The position numbers were made by a program, and so were the translations under genes. A stretch of 64,000 nucleotides of DNA from Aquipseudomonas alcaligenes (lineage in GTDB: Bacteria; Pseudomonadota; Gammaproteobacteria; Pseudomonadales; Pseudomonadaceae), in contig NZ_FTNW01000004.1 in assembly GCF_900156545.1 (NCBI RefSeq), forward strand, positions 186,001 through 250,000, written 5' to 3'. This document shows positions 18,137 through 27,488 of the stretch, piece by piece (position 1 is the stretch's first letter; the number at the start of each line of letters is the position of its first letter). The notes under the pieces are model-generated. The model was not told the origin of the DNA, searched no databases, and was given only the letters and a program-made list of their open reading frames with translations.

Positions 18137-18604
18137 ATGAGTCTCTACCTGCTGCTCAAGACCCTGCATATCCTCTCCGCCACCCTGCTGTTCGGCACCG
18201 GGCTGGGTTCGGCCTACTACGCCCTGCGCGCCTGGCGCAGCGGGCAGCTGCAGGTGATCGCCACCACCTTCCGCCACCTGGTCACCGCCGACTGGCTGTT
18301 CATCGCCACCACGGCGGTGTTCCAGCCGTTCTCTGGCCTGGCCCTGGCCAAGCTGGCCGGCTGGCCCCTGGGCCAGGCATGGCTGCTGTGGAGCGCCGGG
18401 CTGTTCGTCTTCGCCGGGCTGTGCTGGCTGCCGGTGCTGTGGCTACAGATCCGCGTGCGCGATATGGCCTGCGAGGCCCTGGCCACTGGCGGCGAACTGC
18501 CTGAGCGGGCCCACCGCTATATGCGCCTCTGGTTCGCCCTGGGCTGGCCGGCGTTCCTGGCCTTCATCGCCATCTTCTGGCTGATGGTGGCCAAGCCGCT
18601 CTGA
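18137..18604 (+). CDS. DUF2269-family integral membrane protein
   Basis: 155 residues with four predicted membrane helices (LLKTLHILSATLLFGTGLGS first, AFLAFIAIFWLMVAKPL last). The N-terminal LLKxLHIxSA(T)LLF pattern resembles the preceding protein's LLKYAHLIPAVLLL, suggesting related folds. Function unknown. Confidence 0.78.
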   Translation: MSLYLLLKTLHILSATLLFGTGLGSAYYALRAWRSGQLQVIATTFRHLVTADWLFIATTAVFQPFSGLALAKLAGWPLGQAWLLWSAGLFVFAGLCWLPVLWLQIRVRDMACEALATGGELPERAHRYMRLWFALGWPAFLAFIAIFWLMVAKPL

Positions 18605-18642
18605 CCCCTCGGCTATGCTGCACTCTATGAGTGGAGGGGCCG

Positions 18643-19419
18643 ATGAACAGACTCTGCTGCAGCGCACTCACCCTGAGCCTGAGCAGCGCCGCCCTGGCGG
18701 GCGAAGCGCCGGTGCAGATCTGCCTGGGCGAAGGCAACGAATGGCCACCCTACACCTATTGGGAACGGCAGGACGGCAAGATCGACCAGAGCCGCCTGAC
18801 CGGCGCCGCCACGGCCATGGTGCTGGATGCCCTGCACCAGCTCGGCCTGCAGCATCGCATTCAATACCTGCCCTGGGCACGGGTGCAGCAGGAACTGGCC
18901 GAGTTCGCCGACAACAGCCGCTGCGAGCTGACCTGGGATGCCAGTTACAAACCCGAACGGGCGGCCTACGCGCACTACAGCGTGCCGCTCTACCAGACAC
19001 ACCTGGGCCTGTTCTATTCCGCGCGCCGCTTCAACCAGCCACCGAGCACGCCCGCCGCGCTATCGGCCGAGCGCTTCTGCGGAGTCATTGGCTACAACTA
19101 CGCGCCTTACGGCGTGGTCCAGGAGCCGCAGCGTTTTCCCGGCATCCAGCAGGTGCTGGATATGCTGGAACGACAGCGCTGCGAATTCTTCCCCAGCGAG
19201 ATCGAACCGCTGACCAGCGGCATCGCCCTGGGCATCTACCAAGGCCATGCGGAACTGCGCAGCCTGCGCCTGGACATCCGCAAGAATTTCTACCTGCTGG
19301 TCAGCAAGGGTTCGCCGCGGGGTGAGCAGCTGGTCAACCGGCTCAACCAGATTTTCATCGCCGGTCAGGAAAGCGGCCGGCACGCCGAGCTGCTGCAGCG
19401 CTTTACATCCGCGCCCTGA
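18643..19419 (+). CDS. Periplasmic solute-binding protein (SBP_bac_3 type)
   Basis: 258 residues with a signal peptide (MNRLCCSALTLSLSSAALAG) and an amino-acid-binding-protein-like fold (NEWPPYTYWERQDGK, YLPWARVQQELAE, DASYKPERAAYAHYSVPLY). Such stand-alone proteins are often of unknown ligand. GGAGGGG at 18633 supports the ATG at 18643 rather than the GTG at 18631 that overlaps it. No transporter genes adjoin. Confidence 0.8.
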   Translation: MNRLCCSALTLSLSSAALAGEAPVQICLGEGNEWPPYTYWERQDGKIDQSRLTGAATAMVLDALHQLGLQHRIQYLPWARVQQELAEFADNSRCELTWDASYKPERAAYAHYSVPLYQTHLGLFYSARRFNQPPSTPAALSAERFCGVIGYNYAPYGVVQEPQRFPGIQQVLDMLERQRCEFFPSEIEPLTSGIALGIYQGHAELRSLRLDIRKNFYLLVSKGSPRGEQLVNRLNQIFIAGQESGRHAELLQRFTSAP

Positions 19420-19431
19420 CAGCGCCGCCGA

Positions 19432-20088
19432 TCAGCCGCGCAGGCTGAGTACCGGCCAGCCGCGCTCGCCCGCGATGACGCGCAGGGTGTCATCCGGATC
19501 GACCGCCACCGGATTGGCCACGGCTTCCAGCAGCGGCAGGTCATTGCGCGAGTCGCTGTAGAAGTAGGCGCCGTCCAGACTCAGCCCCGTCTCGGCCAGC
19601 CACTCGTTCAGGCGCACCACCTTGCCCGCCTGGTAGCAGGGCACGCCCGCCACGTGGCCGGTGTAGCGGCCCTCGTGCATGCCACACTCGGTGGCCAGCA
19701 GGGTGTCGACGCCCAGGCGCGCGGCAATCGGCGCGGTGATGAAGCGGTTGGTGGCGGTGATGATCACCAGCTTGTCGCCGGCCTCGCGATGCTCGCGCAG
19801 CAATGCCTCGCCCTTGGCCAGTATGATCGGCTCGATGACCTCGGCCATGAACTCGGCCTGCCAGCGCGCCAGCTCGGCGGCCTCGGTGCGCGCCAGGATG
19901 GCCTGGGTGAAGCTCTGGTAGGCCACCACGTCGAGCTTGCCGGCGCAGTAGTCGGCGTAAAAGGCATCGTTGCGTGCACGGTATTCGACGGCATCGACGC
20001 GGCCGGTCTCGCAGAGGAATTCGCCCCAGCTGTGGTCGCTGTCGCCGGCCAGCAGGGTGTTGTCGAGATCGAAGAGGGCAAGGCGCAC
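19432..20088 (-). CDS. HAD-superfamily phosphatase, SerB-like (possible histidinol-phosphatase)
   Basis: 218 residues with HAD motif [14 protein letters not shown] (nucleophile Asp near residue 7), motif II ITATNRF, and motif [14 protein letters not shown]. The P. aeruginosa protein in this position (PA0335) has been reported as the missing histidinol-phosphate phosphatase. I infer the same role from position, length and motifs. Convergent with the binding-protein gene and divergent from rppH. Confidence 0.82.
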   Translation of the reverse strand: MRLALFDLDNTLLAGDSDHSWGEFLCETGRVDAVEYRARNDAFYADYCAGKLDVVAYQSFTQAILARTEAAELARWQAEFMAEVIEPIILAKGEALLREHREAGDKLVIITATNRFITAPIAARLGVDTLLATECGMHEGRYTGHVAGVPCYQAGKVVRLNEWLAETGLSLDGAYFYSDSRNDLPLLEAVANPVAVDPDDTLRVIAGERGWPVLSLRG

Positions 20089-20234
20089 GTCTGTATACCT
20101 GGTTCATAGTGTCACGAAGGGGCGCCAGAATAGCCGCTTTCGACGCCTCTGCCCATTGCTGCGGGCCGCGCGTTTGCTGCGCCCGCGGCCTTTGTGGAAC
20201 AATGCCGAGACATGCGTTTTCGAGGTGCTGCTCC

Positions 20235-20714
20235 GTGATCGATTCCGATGGTTTCCGCCCCAATGTCGGCATCATCCTGACCAATGATGTCGGCCAGGTC
20301 ATGTGGGCACGACGGATCAACCAGGACGCCTGGCAGTTTCCCCAGGGCGGCATCAACCCCAATGAGTCGGCCGAACAGGCGCTGTACCGCGAACTGAACG
20401 AGGAAGTGGGGCTGGAGGAGCAGGATGTGAAGATTCTCGCCTGCACCCGTGGCTGGTTGCGTTATCGTCTGCCGCAGCGCCTGGTGCGCACCCACAGCCA
20501 GCCGCTGTGCATCGGGCAGAAGCAGAAATGGTTCCTCCTGCGCCTGACCGGCGACGAGAGCCGGGTGCGCATGGACCTGACCGGCAAGCCGGAATTCGAC
20601 GGCTGGCGCTGGGTCAGTTACTGGTACCCGCTGAACCAGGTAGTGACATTCAAGCGCGAGGTCTACCGCCGCGCCCTGAAGGAATTAGCCCCGCGCCTGC
20701 TGGCGCGCGACTGA
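20235..20714 (+). CDS. rppH: RNA pyrophosphohydrolase
   Basis: A 159-residue Nudix hydrolase that removes pyrophosphate from 5'-triphosphate mRNA and so triggers decay. The Nudix box [22 protein letters not shown] is complete (about residues 37-60). The start is a GTG at 20235 ([13 protein letters not shown]), which gives the standard length. ptsP follows after a short gap, as in PAO1 (PA0336-PA0337). Confidence 0.96.
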   Translation: MIDSDGFRPNVGIILTNDVGQVMWARRINQDAWQFPQGGINPNESAEQALYRELNEEVGLEEQDVKILACTRGWLRYRLPQRLVRTHSQPLCIGQKQKWFLLRLTGDESRVRMDLTGKPEFDGWRWVSYWYPLNQVVTFKREVYRRALKELAPRLLARD

Positions 20715-20733
20715 CGGAGTTCGAGTGCGAGCC

Positions 20734-23013
20734 ATGCTCAACACCCTGCGCAAGATCGTTCAGGAAGTAAACGCCGCCAAGGACCTCAAGGCGGCGCTGA
20801 CGATCATCGTGCAACGGGTGAAGGAGGCCATGGGCAGCCACGTCTGCTCGGTCTACCTGCTCGATCCGGACAGCAACCGCTTCGTGCTGATGGCCACCGA
20901 CGGCCTCAACAAGCGCTCGATCGGCAAGGTCAGCATGGCGCCCAACGAAGGCCTGGTCGGCCTGGTGGGCACCCGCGAGGAGCCGCTCAATCTCGAGCAC
21001 GCCTCCGAACACCCGCGCTACCTGTACTTCCCGGAAACCGGCGAGGAGCGCTACGCCTCCTTCCTCGGCGCGCCGATCATCCACCATCGCCGGGTGATGG
21101 GCGTACTGGTGGTGCAACAGAAGGACCGCCGCCAGTTCGACGAGGGCGAGGAAGCCTTCCTGGTCACCATGAGCGCCCAGCTCGCCGGGGTGATCGCCCA
21201 CGCCGAGGCCACCGGCTCGATCCGTGGCCTGGGCAAGCAGGGCAAGGGCATCCAGGAGGCCCGTTTCGTCGGCGTGCCCGGCTCTCCCGGCGCCGCCGTG
21301 GGTACCGCCGTGGTGGTGCTGCCGCCGGCCGACCTCAACGTGGTGCCGGACAAGGCCATCGACGATATCCAGGCCGAGCTGGCGCTGTTCGGCAAGGCCC
21401 TGGAATGGGTCCGCGAGGACATGCAGGAGCTGTCCGCCAAGCTCGCCAGCCAGTTGCGCAAGGAAGAACTCGCGTTGTTCGAGGTCTACCTGATGATGCT
21501 CGACGACAACGCCCTGGGTAACGAGGTGCGCAAGGTCATCAAGACCGGCCAGTGGGCCCAGGGCGCCCTGCGCCAGGTGGTCACCGAGCACGTCTCGCGC
21601 TTCGAGCTGATGGACGACGCCTACCTGCGCGAGCGCGCCAGTGATGTGCGCGACCTCGGCCGGCGCCTGCTCGCCTACCTGCAGGAAGAACGCAAGCAGG
21701 GCCTGGTCTACCCGGACAACAGCATCCTGGTCAGCGAGGAGCTGTCACCGGCGATGCTCGGCCAGGTGCCGGAAGGCAAGCTGGTCGGCCTGGTCTCGGT
21801 GCAGGGCTCGGGCAACTCGCACGTGGCCATTCTCGCCCGCGCCATGGGCATTCCCACGGTCATGGGCGTGGTCGACCTGCCCTACTCCAAGGTCGACGGC
21901 ATCCAGCTGATCGTCGACGGCTACCACGGCGAGGTCTTCACCAACCCCAGCGAGCTGCTGCGCAAGCAGTACGCCGAAGTGGTCGAGGAAGAACGCCAGC
22001 TGGCCCAGGGTCTCGACGCCCTGCGCGAACTGCCCTGCGAGACGCTGGACGGCCAGCGCATGCCGCTATGGGTCAATACCGGCCTGCTGGCCGATGTGAA
22101 GCGCGCCCAGGAGCGCGGCGCCGAGGGCGTCGGCCTGTACCGCACGGAAGTGCCGTTCATGAACGGCGAACGCTTCCCCAGCGAAAAGGAGCAGCTGGCC
22201 ACCTACCGCGAGCAACTGGCGGCCTTCCATCCGCTGCCGGTGACCATGCGCACCCTCGACATCGGTGGCGACAAGGCACTGCCCTACTTCCCGATCAAGG
22301 AGGAGAACCCCTTCCTCGGCTGGCGCGGCATCCGCATCACCCTCGACCACCCGGAAATCTTCCTGGTCCAGGTGCGCGCCATGCTCAAGGCCAGCGAAGG
22401 CCTGAACAACCTGCGCATCCTGCTGCCGATGATTTCCGGCATCCAGGAGATGGAAGAGGCGCTGCATCTGATCCACCGCGCCTGGGGCGAGGTGCGTGAC
22501 GAGGGTGTGGACATTCCCATGCCGCCAGTGGGCGTGATGATCGAGATTCCCGCCGCCGTCTACCAGATCCGCGAGCTGGCCCGCCAGGTCGATTTCATTT
22601 CGGTCGGCTCCAACGACCTGACCCAGTACCTGCTGGCGGTGGACCGCAACAACCCAAGGGTCGCCGACCTCTACGACTTCCTCCACCCGGCCGTACTGCA
22701 TGCCCTCAAGCTGGTGGTCGAAGGCGCGCATGCCGAAGGCAAGCCGGTGAGCATCTGCGGCGAAATGGCCGGCGACCCGGCCGCCGCCGTTCTGCTGCTG
22801 GCCATGGGCTTCGACAGCCTGTCGATGAACGCCACCAACCTGCCCAAGGTGAAATGGCTGCTGCGCCAGATCAGCGCCGGCCGCGCCAGGGAGCTGCTCG
22901 GCCAGCTGATGACCATCGACAACCCGCAGGTCATCCACAGCACCCTGCACCTGGCCCTGCGCAACCTCGGCCTAGGCCGTGTGATCAACCCGGCGGCGAC
23001 CATCCAGAGCTGA
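20734..23013 (+). CDS. ptsP: Phosphoenolpyruvate-protein phosphotransferase PtsP (EI-Ntr)
   Basis: 759 residues; the first enzyme of the nitrogen phosphotransferase system. An N-terminal GAF domain (about 1-160) precedes the EI module: the phosphohistidine region GSGNSHVAILARAMGIPTVMG, then the PEP-binding barrel with GGDKALPYFP and SVGSNDLTQYLLAVDRNN. The ATG at 20734 (MLNTLRK) gives the family length. A GTG at 20725 lies at a better distance from GGAG (20716) and would add three residues. Confidence 0.95.
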   Translation: MLNTLRKIVQEVNAAKDLKAALTIIVQRVKEAMGSHVCSVYLLDPDSNRFVLMATDGLNKRSIGKVSMAPNEGLVGLVGTREEPLNLEHASEHPRYLYFPETGEERYASFLGAPIIHHRRVMGVLVVQQKDRRQFDEGEEAFLVTMSAQLAGVIAHAEATGSIRGLGKQGKGIQEARFVGVPGSPGAAVGTAVVVLPPADLNVVPDKAIDDIQAELALFGKALEWVREDMQELSAKLASQLRKEELALFEVYLMMLDDNALGNEVRKVIKTGQWAQGALRQVVTEHVSRFELMDDAYLRERASDVRDLGRRLLAYLQEERKQGLVYPDNSILVSEELSPAMLGQVPEGKLVGLVSVQGSGNSHVAILARAMGIPTVMGVVDLPYSKVDGIQLIVDGYHGEVFTNPSELLRKQYAEVVEEERQLAQGLDALRELPCETLDGQRMPLWVNTGLLADVKRAQERGAEGVGLYRTEVPFMNGERFPSEKEQLATYREQLAAFHPLPVTMRTLDIGGDKALPYFPIKEENPFLGWRGIRITLDHPEIFLVQVRAMLKASEGLNNLRILLPMISGIQEMEEALHLIHRAWGEVRDEGVDIPMPPVGVMIEIPAAVYQIRELARQVDFISVGSNDLTQYLLAVDRNNPRVADLYDFLHPAVLHALKLVVEGAHAEGKPVSICGEMAGDPAAAVLLLAMGFDSLSMNATNLPKVKWLLRQISAGRARELLGQLMTIDNPQVIHSTLHLALRNLGLGRVINPAATIQS

Positions 23014-23024
23014 CCGCCGCCGAG

Positions 23025-24053
23025 CTAGCCGCTGATCAGGCGCCCGCGGTAGTCATCGGGCGTGACCCCATACCAGCGCTTGAAGGCCCGATAGAACGGC
23101 GACAGCTCGGCAAAGCCGCAGGCACGTGCCACCTCGCGGATTGCCAGACCACCCTGCAGCAGTTCATGGGCACGGGCCTGCTGGATCGCCTCGCGTACCT
23201 GAGTGAAATGGCTGCCCTGGGTCGCCAGGCCGCGCTGCAGCGCGGCCGCCGTCATGCCCAGCTCGTCGGCACAGGCCCGCAGCGAGCAATCCGTCTGCCC
23301 CAGACGCACACCGAACAGGTAGCTCAGACGATTGAGCAGGTCGTTCTCCACCAGCTCGGCCAGCTGCGCCTGCGCATGCTGCCAGAGCAGCCGATGCAGG
23401 CCGGGATTGGCGTTGCGCGACGGGCGCCTGAGCAATGCGGCGGGAAACCACAGGGCATCGTGGGCGGCAGCGAAGTTCGGTAGCAGGCCGAACAAGCGGC
23501 GGTGCTCGCCGACCCGCGCCGGCCGGGCATGGCGGAAGTCGAGGCCAGCGATACGAAACTCGTCGTCGGTGACCAGGCGCAGCAGCTTGATGAACAGCAA
23601 CGCCAGGCACTCCATCTGCTGGCGCAGCGGAGCAAAGCCGCGGTAGTTGAGGTCCAGCACCAGGCAGGCGCGCTCGCCCTCGACGCGTAGCTGGGCGACA
23701 AAGCCGCCGGCGAGAATGTGCTGGAAGCGCAGGAAGCTGTCCAGCGCCTGCTGCAGGTCGCGGCTGGCCAGCAGCAGGTAGCCGACCACATCGAGCAGGC
23801 GCGGCTTCATCACCTCGCCCAGGTGCAGGCCGATGTCGGGGTCGCCACACAGGGCGTCGGCGGCCTGCCAGAACAGCGGCGCCTCGTCGTGGCTGAGACG
23901 GCCCTCGGTCGGTGGCGGTACCAGGCGGCGGTGCTGGTTGGCGCGCCGGTAGATACTCGCCGGATCATGGCCAAGCTCCCCCAGGGCCTCGTACAGCAGG
24001 CGCCGCAGGGTGGCGGAGTGGGTCAGCGGCGCGGTGCCGGCCAATGAGGACAT
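23025..24053 (-). CDS. AraC-family transcriptional regulator
   Basis: 342 residues: an N-terminal arabinose-binding-like domain (VVGYLLLASRDLQQALDSFLRFQ) and C-terminal HTH (GLAIREVARACGFAELSPFYRAFKRWYGVTP). The start at 24053 (MSSLAGTAPL) excludes an unsupported upstream extension. It is divergent from the acylase gene at 24158 across 104 bp and may control it (inference from position only). Confidence 0.85.
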   Translation of the reverse strand: MSSLAGTAPLTHSATLRRLLYEALGELGHDPASIYRRANQHRRLVPPPTEGRLSHDEAPLFWQAADALCGDPDIGLHLGEVMKPRLLDVVGYLLLASRDLQQALDSFLRFQHILAGGFVAQLRVEGERACLVLDLNYRGFAPLRQQMECLALLFIKLLRLVTDDEFRIAGLDFRHARPARVGEHRRLFGLLPNFAAAHDALWFPAALLRRPSRNANPGLHRLLWQHAQAQLAELVENDLLNRLSYLFGVRLGQTDCSLRACADELGMTAAALQRGLATQGSHFTQVREAIQQARAHELLQGGLAIREVARACGFAELSPFYRAFKRWYGVTPDDYRGRLISG

Positions 24054-24157
24054 GGGGCGTTCCTTGTTTGACCGGAGAATTCCAGCGAACGCATCAATGG
24101 TCAATGCCGCCGAACAAAACGCTGCGCAGAATGGCCGCACAACAACAAGGAGGCGTC

Positions 24158-26536
24158 ATGAAACGCAGTCTGACCATCCTCGCCGTGGTGGTTGCCACGG
24201 CCGCCGCCGGCAGTGCCTGGTATATCGACAACAAACTGCCGGTGCGCGACGGCGCGCTGCCGCTGGCCGGCCTGCAGGCGACAGTGCAGGTGCGCTACGA
24301 CGAGCGCGGTGTGCCGCATATCCAGGCCCAGAACGAGGCCGACCTGTACCGCGCGCTGGGCTTCGTCCATGCCCAGGACCGCCTGTTCCAGATGGAACTG
24401 CTGCGCCGCCTGGCGCGCGGCGAACTGGCCGAGGTGCTGGGGCCTAAGCTGGTCGATACCGACCGCCTGTTCCGCAGCCTGGGCATCCGCCAGCATGCCG
24501 ACCGCTACGTGCAGACCCTCGACCGCAACAGCCCCTCGGTCAAGGCGCTGCAGGCCTACCTGGATGGCATCAACCAGTTCCAGGCCAGCCGCCCGGCACC
24601 AGTGGAATTTGACCTGCTGGGCATCGAGAAACGCCCCTTCACCCTTGAGGACACGGTGTCCGTGGCCGGCTACATGGCCTACAGCTTCGCCGCCGCCTTC
24701 CGCACCGAGCCGGTGCTGACCCAGGTACGCGACCAGCTCGGCGCGGACTACCTGAAGGTCTTCGACCTCGACTGGCACCCTGGCGGCGCCGTCGCTCAGC
24801 GCCTTGGCCGCGACGACTGGCGAGCCCTCGACAGCCTGGCCCGCCTCAGCCTGCAGGCACTGGAGGACGCCGGCCTGCCGCAATTCGAGGGCAGCAATGC
24901 CTGGGCGGTGGCCGGCAGCCGTACCTCCAGCGGCAAGCCACTGCTGGCCGGTGATCCGCATATTCGTTTCGCCGCGCCGGCGGTGTGGTACGAGGCGCAC
25001 CTGAGCTACCCCGGCTTCGAGCTGTACGGTCACCACCAGGCGCTCAACCCCTACGCCTCGCTCGGCCATAACCGCCAGTTCGCCTGGAGCCTGACCATGT
25101 TCCAGAACGACGATCTCGATCTGATCGCCGAGCAGGTCAATCCGGACAATCCCAACCAGGTGTCGATCAACGGTCAGTGGGTCGACCTGCAGAGCCGCGC
25201 GGAGATCATCAGGGTCAAGGGCGGCGAGGACGTCACCATCACCCTGCGCCGCTCGCCGCACGGCCCGATCGTCAACGACGCCCTGGCCAACCCCGGCCAG
25301 ACGCCCATCGCCATGTGGTGGGCCTTCCTCGAGACCGAGAACCCGATCCTCGACGCCTTCTACCAGCTCAACCGTGCCGACAGCCTGGCCAAGGCCCGTG
25401 CCGCCGTCGCGAAGATCCACGCCCCCGGCCTCAACGTGATCTACGCCAACGCCAGCGGCGACATCGGCTGGTGGGCCGCCGGCAAGCTGCCGCAGCGCCC
25501 GGCCGAGGTGAACCCGAGCTTCATCCTCGATGGCAGCAACGGCGAGGCGGACAAGCCCGGCTTCCTGCCGTTCGCTGCCAACCCGCAGGAGGAGAACCCG
25601 GCGCGCGGCTATATCGTCTCCGCCAACTACCAGCCCGACTCGCCAACCGGCGCGGCCATTCCCGGTTACTACAACCTGGCCGACCGTGGCGTGCGCCTGA
25701 ACCAGCGCCTGGCCGAGGCGGACGTGAAGTGGGATACCCAGAACAGCCAGGCGCTGCAGCTGGACGACGGCACCGGCTACGGCCCGCGCCTGCTGGCGCC
25801 GATCCTTGCCGACCTGCGCGCGGCGGCGGCCAATGCCGAGGAACGCGGCCTGGTCGAGCAGCTGGCGGCTTGGGACGGCGGCCACCCGCTGGAGTCCACC
25901 GCCGCCACCCTGTTCAACCAGCTCACCTACGAGCTGGCCAGACAGGCCATGCATGACGAACTGGGCGATGCCTTCTTCGACAGCCTGCTGCAGACCCGCG
26001 TGCTCGACACCGCCCTGCCCCGTCTGAGCGCCGATGCTGCCTCGCCCTGGTGGGACAGGCGCGGCAGCGAAGCCGTGGAGAGCCGCGCCGATACGGTCAA
26101 GGCCGCCTGGCAGGCCAGCCTCGCCCATTTGCGCCAGCGCTTCGGTACGGACAGCCGCCAGTGGGCCTGGGGCAAGGGCCATACGCTGACCCATGAACAC
26201 CCGCTGGGCGCGCAGCAGCCGCTGCACCTGCTGTTCAATGTCGGCCCCTTCGCCGTGCCCGGCGGCCACGAGGTGCCGAACAACCTGTCGCATCGGGTCG
26301 GCCCGGCGCCGTGGTCAGTGGTCTACGGCCCCTCGACCCGCCGCCTGGTCGATCTGGCCGCCGCCGACCAGGCGCTGGGCATCAATCCGACAGGGCAGAG
26401 CGGCGTACCGTTCGACGGGCATTACGCGGACCAGGCCGAGGCCTATGTGGCCGGGCAGTACCTGCCGATGCATTTCGCCGAACAGGATGTCCAGGCTCAC
26501 ACCCAGGGCACTCTGGAGTTAAGGCCAACGCACTGA
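24158..26536 (+). CDS. hacB: Penicillin-acylase-family Ntn hydrolase, probable acyl-homoserine lactone acylase
   Basis: 792 residues, synthesised as a precursor: signal peptide or anchor (SLTILAVVVATAAAGSAWYI), alpha chain with VRYDERGVPHI and ALGFVHAQDRLFQMELLRR, then the autocatalytic cleavage site before Ser246 in FEGSNAWAVAGS. Ser246 becomes the N-terminal nucleophile of the beta chain. Length and the gene order next to the spu operon match PA0305 (HacB), which cleaves acyl chains from quorum-sensing lactones; the substrate here is inferred. AAGGAGG at 24147 supports the ATG. Confidence 0.85.
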   Translation: MKRSLTILAVVVATAAAGSAWYIDNKLPVRDGALPLAGLQATVQVRYDERGVPHIQAQNEADLYRALGFVHAQDRLFQMELLRRLARGELAEVLGPKLVDTDRLFRSLGIRQHADRYVQTLDRNSPSVKALQAYLDGINQFQASRPAPVEFDLLGIEKRPFTLEDTVSVAGYMAYSFAAAFRTEPVLTQVRDQLGADYLKVFDLDWHPGGAVAQRLGRDDWRALDSLARLSLQALEDAGLPQFEGSNAWAVAGSRTSSGKPLLAGDPHIRFAAPAVWYEAHLSYPGFELYGHHQALNPYASLGHNRQFAWSLTMFQNDDLDLIAEQVNPDNPNQVSINGQWVDLQSRAEIIRVKGGEDVTITLRRSPHGPIVNDALANPGQTPIAMWWAFLETENPILDAFYQLNRADSLAKARAAVAKIHAPGLNVIYANASGDIGWWAAGKLPQRPAEVNPSFILDGSNGEADKPGFLPFAANPQEENPARGYIVSANYQPDSPTGAAIPGYYNLADRGVRLNQRLAEADVKWDTQNSQALQLDDGTGYGPRLLAPILADLRAAAANAEERGLVEQLAAWDGGHPLESTAATLFNQLTYELARQAMHDELGDAFFDSLLQTRVLDTALPRLSADAASPWWDRRGSEAVESRADTVKAAWQASLAHLRQRFGTDSRQWAWGKGHTLTHEHPLGAQQPLHLLFNVGPFAVPGGHEVPNNLSHRVGPAPWSVVYGPSTRRLVDLAAADQALGINPTGQSGVPFDGHYADQAEAYVAGQYLPMHFAEQDVQAHTQGTLELRPTH

Positions 26537-26597
26537 ATGCAGCCCGCATAGGTTGCCATTGTCATGCTGCCGTAAGGAGAATCCGCTTCGGCATCTG

Positions 26598-26641
26598 GGT
26601 GACTGCATCCAGTGCCGAGGAAGGATTGCCGTGCAGTCACC
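26598..26641. promoter_or_regulatory. 10-bp perfect inverted repeat upstream of the BPL_N gene
   Basis: GGTGACTGCA (26598-26607) and TGCAGTCACC (26632-26641) are perfect complements separated by 24 nt, ending 31 nt before the ATG at 26673. It could be an operator, a leader hairpin, or part of the acylase gene's terminator; there is no T tract. Confidence 0.4.
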
Positions 26642-26672
26642 AGGCTCATTCAACGGACGGAAGGGGAACACC

Positions 26673-27431
26673 ATGACAAGGATCGCGGCCAGGCTCGGCT
26701 CGCTCTTGCTGCTCACACTGATGGTCGGGGGGCCTGTGCAAGCGGGAGAGCCCTACGCGCTGATCTATAACGGCCCGACAGCGGATGAAGCCAGTACCAG
26801 GGCGATCAGCGACGTGGCTCGACAACTGGAACTGCCGATCCGCTACATCGCCGATCTGGAGGATCTACCCAGCCAGCTGAGCGAGGCCAGGGTACTGATC
26901 ATTGGCGGTACCAATGATGACGTGGAACCCCTTCTACAGCAGTTCACGCCAGCGCTGCGCGGCACGCTGAACACCTATCTGCGTCAGGGCGGGCGCTACC
27001 TGGGTATCTGCGGCGGCGCTTACATCGCCTCCCTGGGGTGGCACGAAGAGGACCGCTTCGTCGACGGGTTGGCCCTTGTTCCGGCCGAGTCCGACAGCTA
27101 CGAGGAGGACTTCGAAGCGAAGATACACCCAGTCACCTGGCTCGGTGAGGTGCGTCAGATGTATTACCAGGCAGGCCCGACCTTCACCCTGAGGGCCAGT
27201 CCGGAGCGCGTCGTCGGGCTGGCCTACTTTGCCGATCAGCAACCGGCGGCACTGATGAGCAGCTACGGCAAGGGCAAGGTGGCAGTGTCCGGCCCCCATC
27301 CGGAAGCGCCTGACGCCTGGCGAACCGAGGCGCTGCGGGGGGAACAGATGGACGACAACATCGACCTGGCGCTGCAGCTGCTGAGGGATCTACTGGCGGA
27401 TCAGCCGCTGCCACCTCAGACAGGCTCATAA
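26673..27431 (+). CDS. Secreted BPL_N / GATase-like domain protein
   Basis: 252 residues with a signal peptide (RLGSLLLLTLMVGGPVQAGE). The rest resembles the biotin-protein-ligase N-terminal (BPL_N) class I glutamine-amidotransferase-like fold, with a nucleophile-elbow GICGGAYIAS (Cys near residue 112) and GKGKVAVSGPHPE. An exported GATase-like enzyme cannot be assigned a substrate from sequence. The ATG at 26673 is selected because the signal peptide begins there. Confidence 0.72.
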   Translation: MTRIAARLGSLLLLTLMVGGPVQAGEPYALIYNGPTADEASTRAISDVARQLELPIRYIADLEDLPSQLSEARVLIIGGTNDDVEPLLQQFTPALRGTLNTYLRQGGRYLGICGGAYIASLGWHEEDRFVDGLALVPAESDSYEEDFEAKIHPVTWLGEVRQMYYQAGPTFTLRASPERVVGLAYFADQQPAALMSSYGKGKVAVSGPHPEAPDAWRTEALRGEQMDDNIDLALQLLRDLLADQPLPPQTGS

Positions 27432-27448
27432 CCAGGCCAGGGATCAGG

Positions 27449-27471
27449 CCGGCGATCACGCTGATCGCCGG
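27449..27471. terminator. Hairpin between convergent genes
   Basis: CCGGCGATC (27449-27457) pairs with GATCGCCGG (27463-27471) in the short gap between two convergent genes. There is no strong T tract, so terminator function is likely but unproven. Confidence 0.55.
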
Positions 27472-27488
27472 TTTCAGGCTCCAGTCGA

